Positions 50,401 to 54,251 of a stretch of 64,000 bases of DNA are shown here, one piece after another; within the stretch, counting starts at the first letter, position 1; the number at the start of each line of letters is the position of its first letter. Location: positions 209,883,848-209,947,847 of the forward strand of contig JAKGHH010000001.1 in NCBI GenBank assembly GCA_022828595.1, read 5' to 3'. The notes beneath the pieces were generated by a model, which was given only the letters and a program-made list of their open reading frames with translations, was not told where the DNA came from and did not search any database. The position numbers were made by a program, and so were the translations under genes. Source of the stretch: Nelumbo lutea. Taxonomy: Eukaryota; Streptophyta; Magnoliopsida; Proteales; Nelumbonaceae.

Positions 50401-52500
50401 TTTTGTTAACTTAAGCTGACATAATTCTTTTATATTTAGTTGTCTAAGCTAGATATGGTATCTTAATATTTATATCTTGTCCAATTTAACTAAGCTCTAA
50501 CATCTCAGATTTTTAATAGTATGATTTGTTAAAATATACCATTAACATATTTTAGAAGTTTTTCATGCTAAAAGGTATAAATTAAATGTTTCCATGCATC
50601 CATGCAGTATCCAGTGCCATATCAGAAATCTATGGTGTCCAATATTGATACTCCATGCACTAAGCATGTATATGTATCATAGCTTTCAATCTTTCATAAA
50701 TGTTGATTTCATCAAGTATAGTTTTTGCATAGGATACATGTTATCAGAGAAAACCCTTCATGTTTGCTGTTTTATTTATCTAAGAACAAGAAGATTAAAT
50801 CGTAGTACCTGGTGATGTGTCCTGAGCAGTATCTTGCAGTTGGCATGAATTTCCTGAACATGAGCAAGTGCTTTGAAGAAGTTTTCATCTAGGTCTTCTT
50901 CCCTCAGTGCATTAATCTGCAATGTAGAAACAAAAATAAATAAATTTTCTCACACATCTCTTTAGATGATATAATTGTACAAAAACCGATTATGGAATAT
51001 TAAGTGAATTTGCAATGTACAGAAAATATGTAGTAAAACAAGAAAACAGAGCTAATACCCAGATCAGTGTCTATATCATGAATCCAAACTATGACGCCAA
51101 AAAGGTATCATACCTAAGAACCTGATAACCAATCAACCAGTATCATCCAACCGGTGACCAATCAACTGTTATTCATTTATATCCAGATAGGTTTCTGACT
51201 AGTTAAAGTTTCTCAGGTATCATACCTTTCTAGTATCATAGGAATTGCCAAAACCTATACATGTACCCATGTACCTCTTCATTAGAAAGTTGGTAGTCCC
51301 GAAGGAAACATGACGCAATCTCTTGCCGCTGTGTGGTGATCTCAAGTTCTTGTTTAAGCCTCTCGGTTGTACTGATGATATCTCCCGTGGTAGCATTGCA
51401 ATTGTTCAATGCCTGGGCAATCCTGGGATTTCTCAAATGTCCACTATGAAGTTATAAAATGTAGTAGCAGTTTCATAGAAACCAAAGATATAGGTTACCT
51501 AAAGACAATGGAACAAAATACATCCCTAACAAACAACTATAGACACTATATTTGCTAAAACCATAACAAACAACTATAGACACTATCCTTAATAAGAGTT
51601 GTTTGGGTAATCTTTTGTACAAGCTGTGGTTTTTTAGGATCTTTTTTGGGTTTTCTGTGGGTGCTTCTTGCTTCTGGTAATATCTTATCACCTCCTACTG
51701 TACTTCATCTTTTCTTAATGAATTTTTATCTGATTCTTCAAAAAAAAAAAAAAGAAAAAGAAAAAGAAAGTAATTGCCGAAATTGGCATTCAGCAAACAA
51801 ACCTAATGCATGCCAAAGATGTTAAATAAAAAACAACCAAGAGAAAGTGTGTTTAACTTGTAAAGCTAATTGTTAAACTACAATGGTGGAAAGCCCCAGA
51901 AGCAGACATTTCAACACTACCGTGCCAGCAATCCCAAGTCAGAGGTTGAAAGAAATCACAAAGAGCCACTTAGGTACAAAACCTTACACACTGGTATTTA
52001 TGCTAATTTGAGAAGCAACTGTACTCATACTCCCTTGAAGAAAAATTCTCATAATGTGAAGAAACTATACCCAATGCCATCCATTAACAGAATATTTGAC
52101 AAATTTGTCTGCGTTGATAAAAGAAAACGAAAATGGGATCTTACTTGTCGCAGCAATCGGTTAATGCGTTAGCTTCTTCCTCCACTCGATCCAAGGCCTA
52201 GGAAAAAAAATCAAAATAAATAAACGTAAGAGAGAGCCAAACAGACAGACGGATAGAGGATGAGTATTAATTGGTGGTGGGAACCTGTTGGACGGCCTCG
52301 GAGGCGAGGAGGAATTCATCGTTGATGGAGAGAGATCGCTTCTCGATGGTGGATCTGAGGTTCCTCCGAGCCTGTTGTGTGTTCTCTGTGTAGAATGTCG
52401 ACAGTGTGTTGAGTGAAGCCAGAAGATCCGGTGAGTCCGTTCGTGACTCCAACACCTTCTTCAGCTTCCGTGACAACCCCGGAGCCAGTGCCACCGCCAT
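4986..52500 (-). CDS. COG6: Conserved oligomeric Golgi complex subunit 6 (COG6), 11 exons, split by giant TE-filled introns
   Basis: COG6 belongs to lobe B (Cog5-8) of the COG complex, a peripheral Golgi tether of the CATCHR type that captures retrograde vesicles and so keeps glycosylation enzymes in place. Exons (minus strand): 52500-52285, 52197-52145, 51422-51275, 50916-50809, 23278-23211, 13087-12964, 12861-12715, 12632-12369, 12211-11924, 11217-11062, 5495-4986. They total 2082 nt, 693 aa plus stop, in frame, with GT-AG at all ten introns. The order and content match plant COG6 throughout: N-terminal [13 protein letters not shown], the coiled-coil region with [11 protein letters not shown] and [11 protein letters not shown], central [36 protein letters not shown], and the C-terminal [16 protein letters not shown]. 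The start ATG has G at +4 and a (GA)n 5' UTR. Introns 4, 5 and 10 (about 27.5, 10.1 and 5.6 kb) hold nearly all the mobile DNA in the window. No stop or frameshift was found, so the gene looks functional; transcription is not shown by sequence. Confidence 0.95.
5496..6049. other. Intron 10, 3' portion, no element recognised
   Basis: No coding similarity is seen. The stretch at about 5965-6020 (around 'tagtatgatttg' and 'acatattttagaag') recurs at about 50510-50570 in intron 4, so a small old repeat lies here. Confidence 0.5.
6050..10730 (+). mobile_element. L1-type LINE (RNase H lineage), near full ORF2, decayed
   Basis: This is the longest single LINE in the window and fills most of COG6 intron 10, antisense to the gene. 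In order it has the tail of ORF1 (basic, KRK-rich, to about 6490), the endonuclease (6533-7215), the reverse transcriptase (about 7810-8640), a linker, a zf-RVT zinc-knuckle region (about 9650-9835) and a C-terminal RNase H (10146-10616). A short 3' UTR ends in a (TA)n tract at about 10706-10728 instead of a poly(A). ORF1 is 5'-truncated. I could not find a target-site duplication, so the ends are approximate. Confidence 0.9.
6533..10616 (+). pseudogene. LINE ORF2 remnant: endonuclease, reverse transcriptase, zf-RVT, RNase H
   Basis: Several frameshifts and stops break it. The endonuclease starts [20 protein letters not shown] and includes IQETKL and RGDFNVIR. The RT shows [37 protein letters not shown] and [20 protein letters not shown]. 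The catalytic box reads FAND instead of FADD (about 8552-8567), a change expected to kill polymerisation. The zinc-knuckle part has [11 protein letters not shown] but lacks the His/Cys end. The RNase H has [13 protein letters not shown], the acidic EGDSKLV, and [12 protein letters not shown] near the end. Plant L1 elements are known to have acquired an Archaea-like RNase H, which fits. The RNase H frame itself is open. Confidence 0.92.
10731..11060. other. Intron 10, 5' portion, no element recognised
   Basis: Unique-looking intron sequence leading from the exon 10 donor to the LINE tail. No coding or repeat signal is clear. Confidence 0.5.
11062..11217 (-). CDS. COG6: COG6 exon 10 (aa 473-524)
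   Basis: 156 nt, encoding [20 protein letters not shown] followed by a low-complexity Ser-rich linker up to SSSQ. Plant COG6 proteins have a similar variable Ser-rich linker here. It is followed by intron 10, which holds the long LINE. Confidence 0.94.
11218..11923. other. Intron 9 with a small tandem duplication
   Basis: This 706-bp intron has no TE domain. At about 11555-11620 a segment containing 'tatttgaaaggta(t/c)aacagatctgac' is present twice in tandem, about 38 bp apart. A C-run lies at about 11442-11453. Confidence 0.6.
11924..12211 (-). CDS. COG6: COG6 exon 9 (aa 377-472)
   Basis: 288 nt, beginning [20 protein letters not shown]. It includes [20 protein letters not shown] and the [13 protein letters not shown] block, and ends LLDPIVQ. 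The acceptor is CCATAG and the donor CAG/GTATCT. Confidence 0.95.
12369..12632 (-). CDS. COG6: COG6 exon 8 (aa 289-376)
   Basis: 264 nt, beginning [18 protein letters not shown]. It continues through a variable Ser/Thr/Asp-rich linker to [20 protein letters not shown] and ends FEFYSYT. The donor is ACT/GTAAGT. Confidence 0.95.
12715..12861 (-). CDS. COG6: COG6 exon 7 (aa 240-288)
   Basis: 147 nt, encoding [20 protein letters not shown], then the highly conserved [20 protein letters not shown], then LHQ. It is bordered by GCTCAG and CAG/GTATGA. Introns on both sides are about 100 bp or less. Confidence 0.96.
12964..13087 (-). CDS. COG6: COG6 exon 6 (aa 198-239)
   Basis: 124 nt. One base completes the Arg codon from exon 5, then [20 protein letters not shown] and onward to LFKSCAEE. 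The acceptor is TTCCAG and the donor GAG/GTGATT. Confidence 0.95.
13088..13854. other. Intron 5, part next to exon 6, no gene
   Basis: AT-rich intron sequence. A minus-strand poly(A)-like tract at about 13137-13165 hints at a retroposon tail but I cannot support more. Confidence 0.4.
13855..14112 (+). pseudogene. LINE ORF2 fragment: end of endonuclease domain
   Basis: One plus-strand frame reads [20 protein letters not shown], then [19 protein letters not shown] and [13 protein letters not shown]. These correspond to the plant L1 endonuclease C-terminus (TW.N.Q, KLDRFL, LPRP.SDH.PI.L, PFRFENMWL). It is an isolated 5'- and 3'-truncated piece, probably cut off by the LTR fragment that follows. 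Confidence 0.8.
14190..14868 (-). mobile_element. LTR-retrotransposon 5' end: LTR, tRNA-Met primer site and leader
   Basis: On the minus strand an LTR of about 302 bp starts TGTTAGCTGTTAGC at 14868 and ends CTAAACA at 14567. Two bases later comes TGGTATCAGATCC, a near match to the initiator tRNA-Met primer-binding site TGGTATCAGAGC. Leader-like sequence continues to about 14190. No gag, pol or 3' LTR is present, so it is a truncated 5' end. The (TA)n microsatellite at about 14734-14751 lies inside the LTR. A Copia-type element is likely but unproven. Confidence 0.7.
14960..17080 (-). mobile_element. LINE (RNase H lineage), RT to 3' end, minus strand
   Basis: Read on the minus strand from 17080: [20 protein letters not shown] and [14 protein letters not shown] (RT), then [16 protein letters not shown], an interruption, then [20 protein letters not shown]. 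Next come LQFADG with [10 protein letters not shown], and [20 protein letters not shown]. The RNase H end (about 15240-14990) has [14 protein letters not shown] and [16 protein letters not shown]. The RT is interrupted by about 400 bp of unrelated purine-rich DNA (16150-16560, listed separately). Frames are broken throughout, so it is dead. Confidence 0.85.
16150..16560. other. Unassigned purine-rich insert inside a LINE RT domain
   Basis: The LINE reading is lost here and resumes on both sides. The insert is full of 'aggaac', 'aggagtagg' and 'ggaactgg' words. It contains a near-repeat of 'agtctttcctc..tttgtcactct' at about 16209 and 16292. No terminal inverted repeat or target duplication is evident. 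Origin unknown. Confidence 0.5.
17081..18232 (+). mobile_element. LINE 3' part (lineage without RNase H), plus strand, poly(A) tail
   Basis: It begins abruptly with [20 protein letters not shown] and WVWRFGKE, then [12 protein letters not shown], then a zf-RVT region with [18 protein letters not shown]. The tail is unlike the RNase H lineage and ends in a poly(A) run at about 18223-18232. It directly abuts the minus-strand LINE to its left. Because both carry the same ORF2 regions, they are two insertions and not one inverted element. Confidence 0.8.
18490..19290 (-). mobile_element. LINE 3' end with RNase H, minus strand
   Basis: An open minus-strand frame at 19273-18788 encodes [20 protein letters not shown], then [20 protein letters not shown] and [16 protein letters not shown], a plant L1 RNase H. 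A 54-bp in-frame tandem duplication (offset between 18892 and 18946 on the plus strand) repeats ELLAAVQG within the domain. A poly(A)-like tail lies at about 18490-18530. The element is 5'-truncated. Confidence 0.85.
19440..20060 (+). mobile_element. LINE RNase H fragment, plus strand
   Basis: The plus strand reads [17 protein letters not shown] near 19598-19650, then VKGGCQVLV and SFRWIPRSW towards 19925, the order expected for the L1 RNase H. Many stops are present. Ends are approximate. Confidence 0.65.
20112..21460. mobile_element. Non-autonomous hAT-like element (CATAGTTGTCAAGGCG family)
   Basis: The left end is CATAGTTGTCAAGGCGACGC. The right end is CTAGGCGCCTTGACAACTATG-like, giving a TIR of about 16 bp. 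Flanks are GATGCACT (20104-20111) and GATGTACT (21461-21468), an 8-bp duplication with one change. Subterminal DNA is built of GGCGAC and CCTAGG words. No transposase is present. The interior holds a three-copy tandem array listed below. Other family copies are at 29540, 31364 and 31500. Confidence 0.82.
20751..21267. repeat. Tandem array, 3 copies of about 172 bp
   Basis: The phrase 'gtccaaatcgtcctcttattcatgg' starts near 20751, 20924 and 21096, with spacings of 173 and 172 bp. Copies are nearly identical, differing by single bases and the length of a T run, so the array is young. The two long open frames here (about 80 and 140 codons) are by-products of the repeat and not genes. Confidence 0.9.
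21469..22481 (+). mobile_element. LINE 3'-end remnants, plus strand, poly(A) at 22472
   Basis: Near 22280-22340 the frame reads [19 protein letters not shown], which resembles the end of the L1 RNase H (AD.L.K.GV.R). A typical LINE 3' UTR ('tgcaataaaagttaccc') and an A9-10 tail at about 22471-22480 follow. The part before 21830 ends in another A-rich run and may be a separate piece. Low-information decay. Confidence 0.6.
22482..23210. other. Intron 5 beside exon 5, no gene
   Basis: A 173-codon plus-strand frame (22813-23334) covers this stretch and runs antisense through COG6 exon 5. It shows no domain and is taken as chance. Confidence 0.6.
23211..23278 (-). CDS. COG6: COG6 exon 5 (aa 176-198), isolated 68-nt exon
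   Basis: It encodes [20 protein letters not shown] and LC plus two bases of Arg. The acceptor is TTTCACAG and the donor AG/GTGAGG. The phase (two bases carried over) matches exon 6, which supplies the missing G. Without it the protein would lack a conserved COG6 block and the frame would break, so it is required. It lies about 27.5 kb from exon 4 and 10.1 kb from exon 6. Confidence 0.94.
23279..24704. other. Intron 4 beside exon 5, no clear element
   Basis: A GA-rich run lies at about 23766-23805 and an A-run at about 24060. The stretch around 23760-23900 resembles retrotransposon LTR or leader sequence but has no defining ends. No coding signal. Confidence 0.4.
24705..24876 (-). mobile_element. 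Au-type SINE
   Basis: Read on the minus strand, it begins GGGATGGGCCTTGG-like, with a Pol III A box TGGTTCAATGG and a B box-like GGATTCAAATC. It continues with AACAGC, GGTAAGGCTGCGTACA and CCCCCTAGACTCCGC, and ends GCACTGGCTGTCC followed by a T6 run. This is the layout and wording of the plant Au SINE family. The roughly 60-codon open frame across it on the plus strand is not a gene. A target duplication is not clear. Confidence 0.88.
25082..25699. repeat. 309-bp direct tandem duplication of a LINE 3' end
   Basis: 25082-25390 and 25391-25699 are nearly identical, with only a few differences (T-run length, 'cgtattc' versus 'cgttttc'). Each unit contains what looks like a LINE 3' terminus with an A-run after 'atcttacctttc'. 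Near-identity implies a recent event after the LINE decayed. Confidence 0.9.
25740..25880. repeat. Dispersed intron repeat, copy near 25.8 kb
   Basis: The phrases 'tttaaaatg.ccataaat', 'tagtatttcca', 'ccatggg.a..gacacaaaa' and 'catatttcccaatgaa' also occur at about 44380-44490, and partly at about 18440-18480. It is an unclassified non-coding repeat. Confidence 0.55.
25900..27045 (+). mobile_element. LINE 5' part: ORF1 tail and start of endonuclease
   Basis: An acidic ORF1-like tail runs to a stop at about 26597. The ORF2 start is then recognisable as [26 protein letters not shown] and [15 protein letters not shown], the plant L1 endonuclease N-terminus. Stops are frequent. It ends where a minus-strand retroposon tail begins. 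Confidence 0.65.
27050..28300 (-). mobile_element. Minus-strand LINE piece, probably ORF1
   Basis: A poly(A)-like tail lies at about 27050-27085 (minus strand). Open minus-strand stretches at 28007-27657 and 27642-27460 are acidic, Glu-rich and of the style seen in ORF1 tails of neighbouring elements. No zinc knuckle was identified, so the assignment rests on composition and context. Confidence 0.4.
29432..30667. mobile_element. Diverged relative of the CATAG family, interrupting a LINE
   Basis: Directly after the LINE phrase ICKLDL the sequence changes to GGCG/CCTAGG-rich DNA and returns to LINE code after '...cgcctaaacgcattgaaaactatg' at about 30667. A better defined family copy (29540-30059) lies inside it. 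The left end does not show the CATAG terminus, so the outer limits are approximate. It also holds an AAAG run (about 30209-30250) and a (CT)n run (about 30276-30295). Confidence 0.5.
29540..30059. mobile_element. hAT-like element, CATAG family, inverted copy
   Basis: The left end is CATAGTTGTCAAGAGCAACG and the right end ...GGCAACTTGAAAACTATG. Interior sequence is the reverse complement of parts of the 31364 and 31500 copies (for example the 'gaaccctaagat' region). Flanking 8-mers (GTGGGCGC / GCATGCGC) agree at only 5 of 8 positions, so the duplication is weak. Confidence 0.65.
31500..32357. mobile_element. hAT-like element, CATAG family, inner copy
   Basis: The left end is CATAGTTTTCAAGACGCC and the right end CGCCTTGACAACTATG. 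Flanks are CTTGATAA (31492-31499) and CTTAATAA (32358-32365), 7 of 8. It shares most of its length with the outer copy ('ccataaccatctttcctt', 'aggggctgaacccctacttt', 'cgatacacct'), so a family member landed inside another. Confidence 0.87.
32668..32721. repeat. TACA/CATA tetranucleotide microsatellite
   Basis: About 13 uninterrupted copies of a 4-bp unit inside the outer hAT-like element. The corresponding place in the inner copy lacks the expansion. Confidence 0.9.
35725..36330. other. Non-LINE segment inside a LINE, with a minisatellite and a hairpin
   Basis: LINE code stops after about 35720 and resumes near 36395. The insert holds a minisatellite (35860-36165) and then repeats of 'aatgcttaca'. 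A 17-bp inverted repeat with one mismatch (36235-36251 with 36264-36280, 12-nt loop) forms a strong potential stem-loop. A 163-codon frame across it is repeat-derived (KLGLDGK-type periodicity) and not credible as a gene. Confidence 0.6.
35860..36165. repeat. 35-bp minisatellite
   Basis: The unit 'gttgggtctcgacggaaaac' plus 'gcaccagagacagaa' recurs. The cleanest copies start near 36006, 36041 and 36076 (35-bp spacing), with looser copies near 35865, 35895, 35946 and 36146. Each unit contains GGTCTC. Confidence 0.85.
38690..38999 (+). mobile_element. Short LINE 3' end (RNase H lineage) inserted in the old LINE
   Basis: The RT/linker code of the old LINE stops at about 38690. The next 300 bp end an RNase H ([20 protein letters not shown]), followed by a stop, a 3' UTR and an A10 tail at 38991-39000. 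The old LINE then resumes with [13 protein letters not shown]. This is a severely 5'-truncated insertion. Confidence 0.7.
39070..39800 (-). mobile_element. LINE 3' end with RNase H, minus strand, nested
   Basis: The minus strand reads [20 protein letters not shown], then an RNase H with [38 protein letters not shown] and [19 protein letters not shown] to the stop at 39173. The tail is at about 39070-39105. It is very similar in wording to the element at 43385-44378 and interrupts the old LINE between its FLWGVKGF and WNRVCREK blocks. Confidence 0.85.
40127..41303. mobile_element. hAT-like element (TAGGGCTG family), copy carrying a nested hAT
   Basis: The left end is TAGGGCTGTAATCGG and the right end CATTGACAAGCCTA. 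Flanks are GTCTATAT (40119-40126) and GTTTGTAT (41304-41311), 6 of 8. It lies in the zf-RVT part of the old LINE and is interrupted by 40268-40890. The interior is AT-rich, with GATTCGGAT/CGGATC words near the ends. Confidence 0.78.
40268..40890. mobile_element. hAT-like element with perfect 8-bp target duplication (CARTG ends)
   Basis: The left end is CAATGTTTTAAAACACAGAGGCGTG-like and the right end CACGCCTTTTAAAACACTG, i.e. CAGTG inverted. ATCCTAAC flanks both sides exactly (40260-40267 and 40891-40898). The CA.TG termini and an 8-bp duplication fit hAT well. The interior has GAGGCGT and CCTCTAGGC words and a long pyrimidine run at about 40560-40700. No transposase. Confidence 0.9.
41822..42190. 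mobile_element. MITE-like element with TTTGGCATCG inverted ends
   Basis: The left end TTTGGCATCGATGCTG pairs with the right end CAACGATGCCAAA. It interrupts the last part of the old LINE. 'gttgctccaggaaacg'-type words repeat inside on both strands, which gives several overlapping open frames that are not genes. The target duplication is unclear. Confidence 0.65.
42600..43190 (-). mobile_element. Minus-strand ORF1-like LINE fragment
   Basis: A minus-strand frame (43036-42785) is Ser/Glu/Val-rich and resembles the C-terminal linker of plant L1 ORF1 proteins. It might be the continuation of the ORF1 piece at 45170-46370, split by the LINEs at 43195-44378. Compositional evidence only. Confidence 0.35.
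43195..43383 (-). mobile_element. LINE 3' end, minus strand (very short)
   Basis: A T-rich start (poly(A) on the minus strand) at about 43199-43212, a 3' UTR, and the RNase H end with the wording [12 protein letters not shown]. It is cut at the poly(T) of the next element, so the next LINE either inserted here or both are short 5'-truncated copies. Confidence 0.7.
43384..44378 (-). mobile_element. LINE 3' end with RNase H, minus strand
   Basis: Poly(A) on the minus strand at 43384-43397. Upstream, the minus strand reads [40 protein letters not shown], then an RNase H with [14 protein letters not shown] and [20 protein letters not shown]. Stops and a frameshift occur. It is 5'-truncated after the zf-RVT region. 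Confidence 0.85.
44370..44580. repeat. Dispersed intron repeat with internal 62-bp tandem duplication
   Basis: Shares wording with 25740-25880 and about 18440. 'catattcccc(a)gtgaacacta' to 'caagagatagt' occurs at 44461 and again at 44523. Unclassified. Confidence 0.65.
45170..46370 (-). mobile_element. LINE ORF1 fragment (DUF4283-type), minus strand
   Basis: The minus-strand frame 46051-45860 reads [20 protein letters not shown] and SVDEAIG, the hallmark of plant L1 ORF1 (VW.NVYG.P.HAW). Neighbouring minus-strand sequence is degraded ORF1-like. A 63-bp in-frame tandem duplication lies at 45649-45775. Similar repeat phrases flank it ('tgacatgtttc' regions near 45060 and 46470), so the piece may sit inside an older repeat. 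Confidence 0.65.
45649..45775. repeat. 63-bp direct tandem duplication
   Basis: 'atcaatcttccaccacaact' and the 43 bp after it start at 45649 and again at 45712, with one substitution. The duplication is a multiple of three within ORF1 remnants. Confidence 0.9.
46371..46919. other. Intron 4 stretch, no gene
   Basis: Contains one copy of the phrase 'ccaccatg.ctat..ttttaa' shared with about 45040. No coding signal. Confidence 0.45.
46920..47520 (-). mobile_element. LINE 3' end, minus strand
   Basis: A minus-strand poly(A)-like tail lies at about 46923-46945. RNase H-end wording [14 protein letters not shown] is found near 47175-47215, and [13 protein letters not shown] code near 47430. Heavily decayed. 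Confidence 0.6.
47523..48920 (-). mobile_element. LINE fragment (zf-RVT to tail), minus strand, with a hAT-like insertion
   Basis: Poly(A) on the minus strand at about 47523-47536. Upstream, the minus strand reads [65 protein letters not shown] and [20 protein letters not shown]. It is interrupted near its tail by the TAGACCTG element at 47591. Confidence 0.8.
47591..48128. mobile_element. Non-autonomous hAT-like element (TAGACCTG family), copy 2
   Basis: Both ends read TAGACCTGTTCATGGGCCGG inward, a perfect TIR of at least 20 bp. ATTACAAC flanks both sides exactly (47583-47590 and 48129-48136). The perfect TIR and duplication suggest this is the youngest dated insertion in intron 4. GC-rich ends and an AT-rich, purine-rich core. 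Confidence 0.92.
48921..49490. other. Intron 4 stretch, no gene
   Basis: No domain or clear repeat. Confidence 0.45.
49491..50385 (+). mobile_element. Probable degraded retroposon, plus strand
   Basis: A plus-strand frame (49491-49742) looks like an ORF1 tail (acidic, then basic). At 50260-50385 there is a LINE-like 3' UTR ending 'tttactatcaaaaaacaaaa'. No RT motif. Weak. Confidence 0.35.
50386..50808. other. Intron 4 next to exon 4, no gene
   Basis: Contains the small repeat at about 50510-50570 also seen at about 5965-6020. Confidence 0.5.
50809..50916 (-). CDS. COG6: COG6 exon 4 (aa 140-175)
   Basis: 108 nt (36 codons), beginning [20 protein letters not shown] and ending LLRTHHQ. It has clean TTGCAG and CAG/GTACTA borders. 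The intron that follows runs about 27.5 kb to exon 5. Confidence 0.95.
51089..51241. mobile_element. MITE filling much of COG6 intron 3
   Basis: The left end CTATGACGCCAAAAAGGTAT and the right end inverse (CTATGATACTAGAAAGGTAT) form a TIR of about 28 bp with gaps. The whole unit is about 153 bp, inside a 358-bp intron. A relative is at 54100-54251. No clear target duplication. Confidence 0.7.
51275..51422 (-). CDS. COG6: COG6 exon 3 (aa 90-139)
   Basis: 148 nt, entering with one base of the split Lys codon. It encodes [20 protein letters not shown] and, further on, [11 protein letters not shown], the best conserved N-terminal block of COG6. The donor is GAG/GTACATG. Confidence 0.95.
51423..52144. 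other. COG6 intron 2 with a LINE 3'-tail insertion
   Basis: At about 51590-51755 the plus strand looks like a LINE 3' UTR followed by an A13 run at about 51741-51753 and an AAAAAG tract. Just before it, 'aacaaacaactatagacact' occurs twice, near 51528 and 51566. The rest is ordinary intron. Confidence 0.55.
52145..52197 (-). CDS. COG6: COG6 exon 2 (aa 73-90)
   Basis: This 53-nt exon encodes [17 protein letters not shown] plus two bases of a Lys codon completed by exon 3. The acceptor is CCTAG and the donor GTAAG. It is too short to show up as an open reading frame but matches the COG6 coiled-coil segment. Confidence 0.93.
52285..52500 (-). CDS. COG6: COG6 exon 1 (aa 1-72)
   Basis: It starts at the ATG with complement at 52500-52498 and encodes [17 protein letters not shown] and onward to EAVQQ. 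It ends CAG before GT at 52284-52283. The reading frame running on past QQ is intronic. Intron 1 is only 87 bp. Confidence 0.95.
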
Positions 52501-52529
52501 CTCTCTCTCTCTCTCTCTCTAGAGAGAGA
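52501..52529 (-). promoter_or_regulatory. (GA)n tract in the COG6 5' UTR, touching the start codon
   Basis: On the gene strand a TCTCTCTCT run followed by about ten GA units ends directly at ATG. The CT and GA runs could pair into a hairpin just upstream of the start codon. CT/GA tracts are common in plant 5' UTRs; any regulatory role is an inference. Confidence 0.6.
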
Positions 52530-53380
52530 ATTGTCCTCTGTATTGTTAAATGAAATCACAATTGTCGCTCTCAACAAGCCACACACCCGGTGGAAAAGAT
52601 CCTCGTTTCGTCTTCTGTAAATTTCCTTCTCAATGTCTAGTGCCCACTGCAGAATTCGGGCTTTCAACAGAGTGTGGAAAGTACGATCCAACTGGCCTGC
52701 AGACAGATCGGATCGGATCGGGTAAAAGGTAGATCCATATATCAATTTTATTCGGATATTGAGTAGTCCGAAAAATCCCTCCGTTTTCTCAAACTTGTAA
52801 CTGAGTGATGACTTTTAAGTAAAAACTAAACAACATTCAAACCAATTTAATAGAATATAGAGTTCAATATTTAAATTATTCTGTGATTTAACAAATAGAC
52901 AAGAAATGGGTAACCAACTTAATGACTTATAGATAGATAGAATTAATATAGGTGCAGCTTGCGTGGACTCGGGTTGGGCTTTTATCAAAAATTCAATGGA
53001 CTCTACCCAAGGCCCGAGCCGGAAGCAATAAAATGATAACTCGAAACAACACGAGTTGCACCTCATATGCATTTAAATTAAATCGAATTGGATTGTATCA
53101 AATTGGATGGAATGGATTATACATTTACAACAAATTGATTTGGATTATATCAAACTAGCAGAATTGCACTGGCTCTGTGAAGTCAAATTAAAATAGAAGA
53201 AACCCTAACCCTATAGCCAAGGTCATTGGTAGTAAGAAGATTGATAGACTTCCGTCACATCGTGAAGGCATGTGCTACTCCAACAACTTGGACAGAAATT
53301 GGAGTTCTTGCAAATGGAAAAAAAGAAGATTGGAAGTATATCTGGGTCGGGTTATTGGATATGAAATGACCTAATCCATA
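52530..53380. other. COG6 upstream region / probable promoter
   Basis: No TATA box can be assigned with confidence. A short GATCC repeat lies near 52705-52722. The minus-strand 94-codon frame (52745-52461) overlapping exon 1 in another frame has no recognisable domain. Confidence 0.45.
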
Positions 53381-53384
53381 TAAC

Positions 53385-53702
53385 TCATCTTCTATACCCA
53401 ATACTCGCTACAATTTTCACTCAAGGTTTTTAAAATCAACCCAGAAAACGAACCGGTCAGGGGTCCAGCCGTTCGAACCAAACGGTCAGTCCATTCTGAT
53501 AAAAATATAAAATAATAAAATAATAAAAAATGTCAAAACCATTCAAATGGTTAATTGTCCGGATCAGCGGTTTGTTGACCAAAACAATGAACAATAGCAT
53601 CTTATAGTCTATAAAGAAACTTTTCTTTCTGCACCCTAGGCATGCAATGGATGTTGAATATTCCCCAGTATCTATTATCAGCATAAAACTAGCTAAACGA
53701 CC
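53385..53702. repeat. Segmental repeat copy 1, with an extra insert
   Basis: The ends (about 53385-53430 and 53588-53702) match 56024-56170. The middle (about 53430-53585, 'gtttttaaaatcaaccc' to 'gtttgttgaccaaaac') is absent from the other copy and is probably a small mobile insertion with CCGGTC/GGTCAG words. Confidence 0.75.
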
Positions 53703-54099
53703 CCAAAAATGGGGTAAAATCCCTAATATATGACACAACATACCTAGGAAATTTTTGTCATTGCAAAACTTCTGATGGCCCAACTTGTGTCATTCTAGAA
53801 CTTTTACAAGTGCTAATAGTTGCAACTGCCATCTCACAACTTCTCCAGCCGGCAACTTGGTGAAACACATAAAATAGTGAATAGGTGCCAAGAGCAATGA
53901 AATCTTCAATAAATTTTGCAAAACAAGCTGCCTTCTAGAAAATGAAAGAACATGCATGAAAAGAAGAAATTTGTAAACATTGCTTCTAGTGTTGGTTCTT
54001 GGCATTGTCTCAAAATATATATCACTTCTGGTGTTGGATATTAGATTAGACATTCAGAATAACGGATTAAGGATGTTACTATTTAGTTAAAGGAAAAAT

Positions 54100-54251
54100 C
54101 TATGACGCGGAAAAGATATGATATGGAAAGAGTTTTGACCAATCAAAATCCACCCATGAATTTTGATAAATACCACCTGATTGGCTACTATGTTTATAAT
54201 TCCAGTTGAGTGGCCGGAAGTTTTTCAGATATGATATCTTTTCCATATCAT
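54100..54251. mobile_element. MITE, same family as the intron 3 element
   Basis: The left end CTATGACGCGGAAAAGATAT and the right end inverse (TTATGATATGGAAAAGATAT) mirror each other. 'gaccaatcaa' occurs in both family members. About 152 bp. Confidence 0.65.

Noticed and set aside
52461..52745. 94-codon minus-strand frame with an ATG upstream of COG6
   Set aside because: It overlaps exon 1 in a different frame and has no similarity; the COG6 start at 52500 matches the family N-terminus.
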